A stretch of 5,379 bases of DNA, from the NCBI GenBank assembly GCA_005887855.1, contig VBQB01000088.1, forward strand, positions 1-5,379, in the 5' to 3' direction. Each line of letters opens with the position of its first letter. The first letter of the stretch is position 1. This DNA is from Verrucomicrobiota bacterium (GTDB lineage: Bacteria; Verrucomicrobiota; Verrucomicrobiae; Chthoniobacterales; UBA10450). The position numbers were made by a program, and so were the translations under genes. Positions 1 through 5,379 of this stretch are shown here, in pieces. The notes under the pieces are model-generated. The model was not told the DNA's origin. It saw only the letters and a program-made list of their open reading frames with translations, and made no database searches.

Positions 1-800
1 GCGGAGTCGTCGATGTCGATCTTACCGGCACGTAGTGCTGCAATCGCGAGAGCGGCGTTTTGTTTTTGGCGCGTCCCGGGCAACGCGATCATAGTCCGGT
101 TGTAAGACTCATTTACGAATTGCAATGGCGCTTCGCATTCGACGGCGCGCGCCCGGATGACTTCCTCCGCTTCCGATCTCTGCGCGGCGCACACGACGGG
201 AATGCTTGGTTTGATGATTCCGGCTTTTTCCGTCGCGATTTCTCGAAGAGTTTGCCCCAACCATTTTTGGTGATCGAGGTCGATCGGTGTAATCACCGAG
301 ACATTTGATTGGACAGCGTTTGTGGCATCGAGCCGGCCGCCCATGCCCGTCTCCAAAATGGCGATTTCGATCTCCGCGTTAGAAAAGTGTTTGAGAGCGA
401 GCGCGGTGGCGATTTCGAAAAAAGTCGGGTGAGGATTCCAATCACTGACGAGATCGCGAATTGTCGTCAGGCCATTGGCAACCGCGTCTTTGGAAATCAT
501 TTCGCCATTCACACGAATGCGTTCTCGAAAAGTGACGAGGTGAGGGGATGTGAACAGGCCGCTGCGATATCCTTGTGCGCGCAGGATCGAATCGATCATC
601 GCGCAAACGGAGCCTTTGCCATTCGTTCCGGCGACGTGAACAACTTTCCAAGGAGCGGCGGCTTCCAAGCCGCCGTGGGCGATCTGGAGATCGCCCTTCC
701 TTGATAACTCGGCGATGAGCCGCCGAACATTTTCCAGGCCGAGCTTGATCCCGAAGCGCTGGAGGCCATAAAGCCAGGCGAGCGCCTCGCGGTAGTTCAC
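1..800 (-). CDS. folC: Folylpolyglutamate synthase / dihydrofolate synthase, N-terminal part (3' end beyond window)
   Basis: Cytosolic Mur-ligase-family enzyme that adds glutamate to dihydropteroate and/or folates using ATP. 266 codons are visible; the C-terminal domain lies off the left edge. Translation shows the FolC opening YGLQRFGIKLGLENVRRL (11-28), the ATP-binding loop VAGTNGKGS (56-64), LFTSPHL (82-88), FFEIATALAL (127-136), ETGMGGRLDATN (150-161), the metal-site region DLDHQKWLG (174-182) and EKAGIIK (191-197). The start is the GTG at 800, whose GTGA overlaps the accD stop by four bases; this places the conserved N-terminus correctly and implies translational coupling. Two oddities are visible. 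Residues about 36-49 look like extra sequence encoded by a palindromic element. The usual GxHQxxNA motif reads GTRQKQNAA (242-250), after a shorter linker than I recall for B. subtilis FolC. The family call is secure; whether it has one or both activities cannot be read from sequence. Confidence 0.96.
   Translation of the reverse strand, partial: MNYREALAWLYGLQRFGIKLGLENVRRLIAELSRKGDLQIAHGGLEAAAPWKVVHVAGTNGKGSVCAMIDSILRAQGYRSGLFTSPHLVTFRERIRVNGEMISKDAVANGLTTIRDLVSDWNPHPTFFEIATALALKHFSNAEIEIAILETGMGGRLDATNAVQSNVSVITPIDLDHQKWLGQTLREIATEKAGIIKPSIPVVCAAQRSEAEEVIRARAVECEAPLQFVNESYNRTMIALPGTRQKQNAALAIAALRAGKIDIDDS
649..703. repeat. Double palindrome with outer stem (three-way-junction element) inside folC
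   Basis: Read directly: an outer inverted repeat CAAGGA (649-654) / TCCTTG (698-703) encloses two adjacent perfect palindromes. The first (656-675) has arms CGGCGGCTT/AAGCCGCCG around CC. The second (677-696) has arms GGGCGATCT/AGATCGCCC around GG. Single unpaired bases sit at 655, 676 and 697, giving a compact three-way junction for single-stranded DNA or RNA of either strand. It lies wholly within folC and is read through in frame as roughly KGDLQIAHGGLEAAAP. The core 655-696 is 42 bases, 14 codons, about the amount by which this FolC exceeds the family between the first helix and the ATP loop. I infer a REP-like or RPE-like mobile palindromic repeat. Only one copy is in this window, so its repeat status across the genome is unproven. 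There is no T-tract, so it is not a classical terminator. Confidence 0.6.
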
Positions 801-1642
801 GGTGCGATGGAAAAGTAACTGAGCAATCGGCTGATCTGTTCGCGCATTTTTTTGCGATGCACAATCATGTCGACCAAGCCATGGTCTTGAAGAAACTCGG
901 CGGTCTGAAATTTTTCCGGCAAATCCTGATGAGTGGTTTCTTTGATCACGCGAGGTCCGGCGAAGCCAATCATGCTCTTCGGTTCGGCGAGGATCACATC
1001 GCCTAACGAAGCAAAGCTGGCCATGACGCCAGCGGTGGTGGGATTCGTCAGAACGGAAATGTACGGAAGCCGATGTTGGGCATGACGAGCGAGCGCACCG
1101 CTCGTTTTGGCCATTTGCATCAAGCTCAACATTCCTTCGTACAGACGAGCGCCACCGGAGGCAGCAACAATGATAACGGCGGATCGCTGAGCGGTACCGT
1201 ATTCAATTGTGCGCGTAATTCTTTCGCCAACGACCGAACCCATCGTCGCGGCAAGAAAACTGAAATCCATTACAGCGATCGCGATTTTGTGACCGTCGAT
1301 CATTCCATGTCCGCTGATGACTGCATCTACTAAGCCCGTGTTCTCCTGATATTTTTTCAAGCGATCTTTGTAACTAGCCATCCCTTGAAAACGCAAAGTG
1401 TCGATGGACCGCAGGTCGGCATCCATCTCCACGAAACTGTCTGGATCGAGCAGATTGTCGACCCGGTCCTTGGCGGATTGCGCGAAATGATAATCGCAGT
1501 GCGGACAGACGCGCTGGTTTTGCATGAGCTCGATTTCGTGCACGACTTCGCCGCATCCTGAACACTTTTGAAAGAGTCCATGCGGAATATCGCGCTTTTT
1601 AGGACTCTCTGCTTTTATTGCCGGTTTTTTGAAAATGGCCAT
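797..1642 (-). CDS. accD: Acetyl-CoA carboxylase carboxyltransferase subunit beta
   Basis: Beta subunit of the carboxyltransferase half of acetyl-CoA carboxylase. With AccA it moves the carboxyl group from carboxybiotin on AccB to acetyl-CoA, making malonyl-CoA for fatty acid synthesis in the cytosol. 281 residues, close to the usual 280-305. The N-terminal zinc ribbon is complete (C27, C30, C46, C49). The crotonase-like core shows ASGGARLYEGMLSLMQMAKT (161-180), the SVLTNPTTAGVMASFA run (196-211), and GDVILAEPKSMIGFAGPRV (214-232) followed by LPEKFQTAEFL (241-251). The ATG at 1642 gives the family's typical MAIFKKP opening; the frame is open further upstream to 1714, but that part lies inside the ComF gene and is not AccD-like. 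The ATG follows the ComF stop by 5 bases and has no clear Shine-Dalgarno site. The stop overlaps the folC GTG. accA is not in the window. Confidence 0.97.
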   Translation of the reverse strand: MAIFKKPAIKAESPKKRDIPHGLFQKCSGCGEVVHEIELMQNQRVCPHCDYHFAQSAKDRVDNLLDPDSFVEMDADLRSIDTLRFQGMASYKDRLKKYQENTGLVDAVISGHGMIDGHKIAIAVMDFSFLAATMGSVVGERITRTIEYGTAQRSAVIIVAASGGARLYEGMLSLMQMAKTSGALARHAQHRLPYISVLTNPTTAGVMASFASLGDVILAEPKSMIGFAGPRVIKETTHQDLPEKFQTAEFLQDHGLVDMIVHRKKMREQISRLLSYFSIAP

Positions 1643-1647
1643 GGGAA

Positions 1648-2376
1648 TTAGGCCCGCGCGACGGTGGCCGCGTGAACGGAGATGACGCCGGCGTCTTTTA
1701 AAACGCGTGCGCACTCGCTCAGCGTCGAGCCGGTTGTCAGGACATCGTCGATCAAGAGCACGCGCAAATCTCGCACGTTCATGTTTTTTCGTAAACGAAA
1801 CGCGTTATGTAAATTTTCTATTCGCTCCGTGCGGTCCAGCGCGGTTTGTGTGGTCGTGTAGCGAATGCGCTCGAGCAACGGTCGGGATTGGATCGATATC
1901 TGCGCGCTTAATAATTCAGCAAGCAAGCTCGCCTGATTAAAACCACGTTCTCGTTTGCGAGTCGGATGCAACGGCACGGGGATAATAACGTCGAATCGGC
2001 GTCCGCGAAGCCGAGGATCATCGAGCGCCGCGCACAGCCAGCGCCCCACGAGATGACGCAGATGGATTTGGCGTCCGTACTTAAAGTCGTGAATGATGCG
2101 GCGAACGATCCCGCGGCCACGGTAGGCGGCGACGGCAGCGTCAAAGTGAATCGTGCGATGGGCGCAGTTCGCGCAGGTGAACGTGCTGGTGATTGCACCC
2201 TCGAATGGTTCTGAGCATTTCGCGCAAAACGGCGGAGCGATGCGTATCGCCTTTGCACCGCATTCTTCGCAAAGATATTCGCCCGGTGCGACCATCCCCG
2301 AGCAGATCGTGCAAGCCGGCGGATAGAGAAGCGACGCAATCGCGCCTAATCCTTCAAACTTTGCGAACGCGATCAT
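1648..2376 (-). CDS. comF: ComF family protein (double zinc ribbon plus phosphoribosyltransferase domain)
   Basis: Member of the ComF/GntX family, cytosolic proteins linked in some bacteria to DNA uptake during competence; their biochemical reaction is unsettled. 242 residues, usual for the family. The N-terminus carries the opening LLYPPACTIC and four cysteine pairs, C22/C25, C36/C39, C51/C54 and C68/C71, enough for two zinc-binding sites. The C-terminal type I phosphoribosyltransferase fold shows VPLHPTRKRERGFNQ (134-148) and the PRPP loop VLLIDDVLTTGST (206-218). The ATG at 2376 fits the conserved N-terminus but lies 23 bases inside the upstream CPBP gene, implying coupled translation; no strong ribosome site precedes it. 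It sits 5 bases from accD in the same apparent operon. A role in DNA uptake is family knowledge only; no other competence gene is nearby. Confidence 0.93.
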   Translation of the reverse strand: MIAFAKFEGLGAIASLLYPPACTICSGMVAPGEYLCEECGAKAIRIAPPFCAKCSEPFEGAITSTFTCANCAHRTIHFDAAVAAYRGRGIVRRIIHDFKYGRQIHLRHLVGRWLCAALDDPRLRGRRFDVIIPVPLHPTRKRERGFNQASLLAELLSAQISIQSRPLLERIRYTTTQTALDRTERIENLHNAFRLRKNMNVRDLRVLLIDDVLTTGSTLSECARVLKDAGVISVHAATVARA

Positions 2377-3325
2377 ATTTCAACCAGGTTCGCATTATCA
2401 TCCACGTCAAGCCGGCAACCCCCAACGGCACAATTCCCACAAGCAGATTCTTGCCCACCCACGGAAGGGCAAGGATCTGTCGATGCGCCACTCGGTTAAA
2501 CGCGCCGCTCGCAAAAATCCAGCCAGCATGGAGACCGATAGCCAACCAGAGAGAGCGAGTGCACACGCGCGCATCGGCCAGGATCCAGCCAATGAAAAAT
2601 AATGTGGTGAACATGGCAATTACCAACATGGGATCTCCAAATCGGGCAAATGAATGAGCAACGGAATTCAAACCGGACATCCATGTTACGATCGCTGATG
2701 TTTGCTCCAGCGCTTTTAAAAAATGGATGATCGAAAAGATCGCGGAGGTTGCAAAAATCGACATATACTGCCGCCCAGTTCGTAGCAAGACCCCCAAAAT
2801 CACTCCGCGAAAGAATGTTTCTTCTATCGCCGGAACGGCTATCGAGGCAGCCACGATCTTGCCGAACGCGGTCCAAGCAATGTTGTGACGTACCGCATAG
2901 ATGCGAAGGGCAATGAGAAAAGCACCGCAGCAGAGCAGGGGAATCGTGGAAAAAAGAATACCCGCGAAGAGATCATGCGCCCAGCGCGGATTCGGCGTCA
3001 ATCGCAAATCAGCCATGCTTCTCACATGGCTGAGGCGAAGAAACGGCCAAAGCAATATCGCGGCAGCGACGAGGATTGCGCGATGAAAGAAAGTTTCGAA
3101 ATCGAACTTTGCGAGAAAAAGAAAGAAACCATGGGCCATCAGCCATTGCGCTGTCCAAAAAAGTAACGGCGCAAGCAATGCGCCGATAAAAATGGTGGCA
3201 GCAAAATAGGCCGCCAATCTGGCTCCGTCTTTCAAGGCTGCTAGTGTAAGGTTTTCCCGCGATGCCGAATCAACATATATGGACGGAGAAAGAACGACAT
3301 GGAAAAAAGCGTGAAGTGCGTGCAA
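2354..3325 (-). CDS. CPBP-family intramembrane metalloprotease-like protein (CAAX/Abi type)
   Basis: Integral membrane protein with the CPBP (CAAX protease and bacteriocin-processing, also called Abi) signature. It shows EETFFRG with E168, E169 and R173, then FSIIH with H201, then GLHAGW with H266. Hydrophobic stretches near 40-62, 83-98, 118-142, 155-166, 188-200, 233-250, 257-273 and 294-312 suggest about seven or eight membrane spans. The third motif is usually HxxxN/D; here it reads HAGWI, so the asparagine or aspartate is absent. Activity and substrate are unknown. The start is uncertain: the 323-residue form uses TTG at 3325, and the only in-frame upstream candidate before a stop is an ATT. 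The next in-frame candidate is TTG at 3235 (residue 31), just before the first membrane span. The shorter form would avoid overlapping the divergent small gene. It appears to lead the operon running through ComF, accD and folC. Confidence 0.88.
   Translation of the reverse strand: MHALHAFFHVVLSPSIYVDSASRENLTLAALKDGARLAAYFAATIFIGALLAPLLFWTAQWLMAHGFFLFLAKFDFETFFHRAILVAAAILLWPFLRLSHVRSMADLRLTPNPRWAHDLFAGILFSTIPLLCCGAFLIALRIYAVRHNIAWTAFGKIVAASIAVPAIEETFFRGVILGVLLRTGRQYMSIFATSAIFSIIHFLKALEQTSAIVTWMSGLNSVAHSFARFGDPMLVIAMFTTLFFIGWILADARVCTRSLWLAIGLHAGWIFASGAFNRVAHRQILALPWVGKNLLVGIVPLGVAGLTWMIMRTWLKYDRVRKV
3226..3325. other. Divergent junction between the two operons, with undecided starts
   Basis: The leftward operon begins at 3325 or 3235 (both TTG) and the rightward one at 3262 (ATG). 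Depending on the true starts, the two first genes either overlap head to head by 64 bases or are separated by only 26. Promoters for both directions must therefore lie inside coding sequence. I found no -35/-10 pair on either strand good enough to name. An AT-rich patch around 3274-3280 (CATATAT) is the only -10-like sequence for the leftward direction and has no convincing partner. Confidence 0.4.
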
Positions 3326-3522
3326 GGAAATTCGGGGGCGTGTGGCGCTTTCAGTGCAAAACTGCCGGTGAAACTAAATGGACCTATCACGATCATCCGC
3401 CTATTCAGGATCTGCTGAGCTTGAAGGATATTGTTGGCCGAAAATATCGACGGCGACGCGCATCCATCGATGACGTTGCCTCAGTCGAGAAATTAATTCA
3501 GGATCGACGCAGTAATGAGTGA
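3262..3522 (+). CDS. Small basic hypothetical protein upstream of bioA
   Basis: 86 residues, not recognised as a named family. It is soluble and basic (21 Lys/Arg against 12 Asp/Glu) with no membrane segment or signal peptide. The N-terminal 23 residues are highly charged and probably flexible. There follows a likely beta-strand section, GGVWRFQCKTAGETKWTYHD (25-44), a PP turn, and a helical part from IQDLLSLKDIVGRKY (48-62) through a four-arginine run (63-66) to ASIDDVASVEKLI (67-79). This patterned layout, the 8-base overlap of its stop with the bioA ATG, and the absence of any better gene on either strand support a real gene. The ATG at 3262 is preceded by a weak AAGG ten bases upstream. 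A GTG at 3316 is an alternative start that loses only the charged tail. The basic helices could bind nucleic acid, but no function can be assigned. Confidence 0.72.
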   Translation: MPNQHIWTEKERHGKKREVRARKFGGVWRFQCKTAGETKWTYHDHPPIQDLLSLKDIVGRKYRRRRASIDDVASVEKLIQDRRSNE

Positions 3523-4846
3523 ATGGAACACGGAAGAACTGATCACGGCCGACAAGCGGTTCGTCTGGCACCCATTCACCAATATGACCGAATGGCGCGC
3601 TCCAGAGTATGAGCCTCTGATCCTAGTGGAGGGCCACGGTGCAATGCTGCGCGACAGCCGCGGCCGCGAATACATCGACGGCAATTCATCGATCTGGACG
3701 AACATTCACGGCCACAATCATCCGCACATCAACGCAGCCATCCGCCGGCAGCTCGACCGCGTCGCCCACACTTCGTTCCTCGGTTTCACCAACCCGGCAG
3801 CGATCGATCTTGCCCGTGCAATTGTCGATCTTTTCCCAACAAACACGCTGAGCAGAGTTTTCTTCTCTGACGACGGTTCAACTGGAATCGAGGTCGCCTT
3901 ACGGATCGCCGATCAGTATTGGCGTCTGCGAAATTCAAGAAAACACCAGTTCATCGCTTTCAAGAGCGGCTATCATGGCGATACGGCAGGCGCTGCAAGC
4001 CTGGGCGCGGCGGCAATGTTCCGAGTCGGACCGTCTCATTGGAACTTTCCGGCAATGCAGGTTCCGAACATAAAGGCGCTCAAGGGCCTTCCGGCGTTTG
4101 AGGTGGCGAAGGTTGCCGCTGTGGTGATCGAGCCGCTAGTCCAGGGAGCGGGCGGAATGCGAGTCTGGCCTTCCGGCACCTTGCAGGCTGTCCGCGAGTG
4201 GTGTGATCGCACTGATACGCTGTTGATTGCTGACGAAGTTATGACCGGCTTTGGACGAACTGGCCGGATGTTCGCGATCGAGCATGAGTCAGTAATTCCG
4301 GACATCATGGTTCTAGGCAAAGGGCTTACAGGCGGATATCTTCCACTCGCTATTACTGTAGTATCGGAAAAATTATTCTCGACTTTCGACGGTTCGATTG
4401 CGGATGGCAAAGCTCTCGCCTACGGACATAGCTACACTGGAAACCCACTAGGCTGTGCCGCGGCCAAAGCGACCTTGGAGATCTTTGAAAATGAAGGGGT
4501 ATTGGAGGCGTTGCAGCCGAAAATCGCACATTTGGAGTCCGCTCTTACCGGGTTGAAGGAGCTTCCTGGCGTGGTCGAAGTGCGGCAATGCGGGTTTATT
4601 GCCGGGATAGAGGTGGAAGAATCGCAAGAATCGGCCGTGGGAAACCTGGGCGCTGAAATTTGTATGGCAGCCCGAGAGCACGGACTCCTTACCAGGCCGA
4701 TTGGCAATGTCATCGTGCTAATGCCGCCACTCTGCAGCACGACCGCCCAAGTAACGCAAGCGGTAGAGGCGCTGCGGGCCTCAATCGGTGAAGTCTTCCA
4801 CCGCAGATCGATCAAGAATCAAGATGTCGAAGAGGTTGCGTCTTGA
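3515..4846 (+). CDS. bioA: Adenosylmethionine-8-amino-7-oxononanoate aminotransferase (7,8-diaminononanoate synthase)
   Basis: PLP-dependent class III aminotransferase that converts 8-amino-7-oxononanoate (KAPA) to 7,8-diaminononanoate (DAPA) in biotin synthesis, in the cytosol. 443 residues, a normal length. Visible motifs are WHPFTNM (18-24), GNSSIWTNIHGHNHP (56-70), the cofactor-phosphate loop SDDGST (118-123), SGYHGDTAG (151-159), IEPLVQGAGGM (205-215), ADEVMTGFGRTG with D240 (239-250), GKGLTGGYLPLA with the Schiff-base lysine K269 (268-279), HSYTGNPLGCAAA (305-317) and RPIGNVIVLMPPL (394-406). These separate it from ornithine, GABA and glutamate-semialdehyde relatives. The SIWTNIHG and HSYTGN versions resemble Bacillus BioA more than E. 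coli BioA, so SAM as amino donor is not assured. The ATG at 3515 overlaps the preceding stop by 8 bases, with AGGA at 3500-3503 as a weak ribosome site. No other bio gene is in view. Confidence 0.95.
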   Translation: MSEWNTEELITADKRFVWHPFTNMTEWRAPEYEPLILVEGHGAMLRDSRGREYIDGNSSIWTNIHGHNHPHINAAIRRQLDRVAHTSFLGFTNPAAIDLARAIVDLFPTNTLSRVFFSDDGSTGIEVALRIADQYWRLRNSRKHQFIAFKSGYHGDTAGAASLGAAAMFRVGPSHWNFPAMQVPNIKALKGLPAFEVAKVAAVVIEPLVQGAGGMRVWPSGTLQAVREWCDRTDTLLIADEVMTGFGRTGRMFAIEHESVIPDIMVLGKGLTGGYLPLAITVVSEKLFSTFDGSIADGKALAYGHSYTGNPLGCAAAKATLEIFENEGVLEALQPKIAHLESALTGLKELPGVVEVRQCGFIAGIEVEESQESAVGNLGAEICMAAREHGLLTRPIGNVIVLMPPLCSTTAQVTQAVEALRASIGEVFHRRSIKNQDVEEVAS

Positions 4847-5379
4847 TCAGCTTCTGGTTGGCAAAGGTCTGTTCGCCAGCCGCGAGCAAGCGCAGCGGGC
4901 GGTAATGGCCGGCGAAGTTAAAGTCGGCACTCGAATTGCCGCAAAACCGTCTCAGCTTCTCGAGGCGGACGCCGCAATCGCGGTGAAGCCGACACGGAAA
5001 TACGTCGGGAGGGGCGCGTTGAAGTTGGAAGGCGCGCTCGATCATTTCAAGATCGAAGTGCACGGGAAAGTTGCGCTGGATATTGGTGCCTCCACGGGGG
5101 GGTTTACTGATTGCCTGCTCCAGCAGGGCGCCGCAAAAGTTTACGCGGTGGACGTCGGACATGGCCAATTGGATTGGAAACTTCGCAATGATCTGCGGGT
5201 AATTGTCCTGGAGAAATTGAATGCGCGATTTCTCTCACGCAAGCACGTTCCGGAACTCGTCGATCTCTGCGTGATCGATGTCTCCTTCATTTCGTTGACT
5301 TTGATCTTGCCCAATGCGTTCGACTTGATAACTCCATGCGGTGTGGTTCTCGCGCTCATCAAGCCTCAATTTGAGTTGC
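4824..5379 (+). CDS. tlyA: TlyA family rRNA (cytidine-2'-O)-methyltransferase, N-terminal part (3' end beyond window)
   Basis: Combines an S4 RNA-binding domain (about 5-55, RLDQLLVGKGLFASREQAQRA-like opening) with an FtsJ/RrmJ-type Rossmann methyltransferase (about 60 onward). Characterised TlyA proteins methylate 2'-hydroxyls of cytidines in 16S and/or 23S rRNA; the family was first annotated as hemolysin. 185 codons are present. Visible are YVGRGALKLE with K67, the SAM-binding motif DIGASTGGFTDCLLQ (86-100), VYAVDVGHGQLDWKL (106-120), VIDVSFISL with D152 (150-158) and LIKPQFE with K180 (178-184). K67, D152 and K180 fit the expected catalytic Lys-Asp-Lys set; the final glutamate lies past the edge. 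The ATG at 4824 overlaps the bioA end by 23 bases in another frame. A TTG at codon 5 is an alternative that reduces the overlap. No strong ribosome site is seen, so coupling to bioA is likely. Codons for Gly92-Gly93 form a run of seven G. Confidence 0.93.
   Translation, partial: MSKRLRLDQLLVGKGLFASREQAQRAVMAGEVKVGTRIAAKPSQLLEADAAIAVKPTRKYVGRGALKLEGALDHFKIEVHGKVALDIGASTGGFTDCLLQQGAAKVYAVDVGHGQLDWKLRNDLRVIVLEKLNARFLSRKHVPELVDLCVIDVSFISLTLILPNAFDLITPCGVVLALIKPQFEL

Noticed and set aside
656..696. GC-rich hairpins as a transcription terminator
   Set aside because: They lie inside folC codons and no T-tract follows on either strand.
60..704. Two consecutive plus-strand open frames opposite folC
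   Set aside because: They are antisense to a clear FolC coding region on the minus strand and have no recognisable protein features.
442..864. Minus-strand 140-codon frame bridging accD and folC
   Set aside because: It is an out-of-frame shadow of both genes; its Arg- and Ser-rich content is typical of a shifted frame in GC-rich DNA.
1643..1714. N-terminal extension of AccD to 305 residues
   Set aside because: The added sequence is Arg-rich, overlaps the ComF coding end, and AccD proteins normally begin near the MAIFKKP position.
2885..3166. Plus-strand Lys-rich frames opposite the CPBP gene
   Set aside because: They are complements of hydrophobic membrane-segment codons; the CPBP motifs on the other strand explain the region.
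3274..3280. CATATAT as a -10 box for the leftward operon
   Set aside because: No acceptable -35 lies at 16-18 bases and the true gene start is undecided, so a promoter call is not supported.
4432..5362. Minus-strand open frames opposite bioA and tlyA
   Set aside because: They are antisense to strongly recognised enzymes, with no motifs of their own.
1..5379. A novel defence or mobile multi-gene system
   Set aside because: The genes are housekeeping enzymes in normal arrangements. A lone CPBP protein and a ComF protein are not enough to propose a defence system.

Overview
The window is ordinary, densely packed bacterial chromosome of moderately high GC. Almost every base is coding, neighbouring genes overlap by 4 to 23 bases, and several starts are non-ATG or lack a clear Shine-Dalgarno site. 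Protein styles (short-loop FolC, Bacillus-like BioA, a membrane CPBP protein next to ComF and AccD, and a small basic hypothetical protein) suggest a Verrucomicrobiota-like soil or freshwater bacterium. That placement is inference from protein character, not a database result.

Left arm, minus strand, read from about 3325 down to 1: a membrane CPBP/CAAX-type protein, a ComF-family zinc-ribbon phosphoribosyltransferase, accD (acetyl-CoA carboxylase carboxyltransferase beta subunit) and folC (folylpolyglutamate/dihydrofolate synthase, running off the left edge). Junctions are a 23-base overlap, a 5-base gap and a 4-base GTGA overlap, so this looks like one operon. The accD-folC pairing is a known bacterial arrangement.

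Right arm, plus strand, from 3262 to the right edge: a small basic protein of unknown function, bioA (7,8-diaminononanoate synthase of biotin biosynthesis) and tlyA (S4-domain rRNA 2'-O-methyltransferase, cut by the right edge). These genes also overlap, by 8 and 23 bases. The two arms diverge from about 3235 to 3325. No dedicated intergenic promoter region exists there and the two first genes may overlap head to head. There is no gene-free stretch over 300 bases, and I saw no tRNA, rRNA, CRISPR array, transposase or convincing terminator.

Functionally the window holds housekeeping functions: fatty acid initiation (AccD), the biotin that the same carboxylase needs (BioA), folate (FolC) and ribosome modification (TlyA). 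No new multi-gene system is evident. The most unusual structure is a 55-base element inside the folC reading frame (649-703). It consists of two back-to-back 20-base palindromes enclosed by a 6-base outer stem, and it codes for what looks like an extra segment just before the FolC ATP-binding loop. It resembles a mobile palindromic repeat that inserted in frame.
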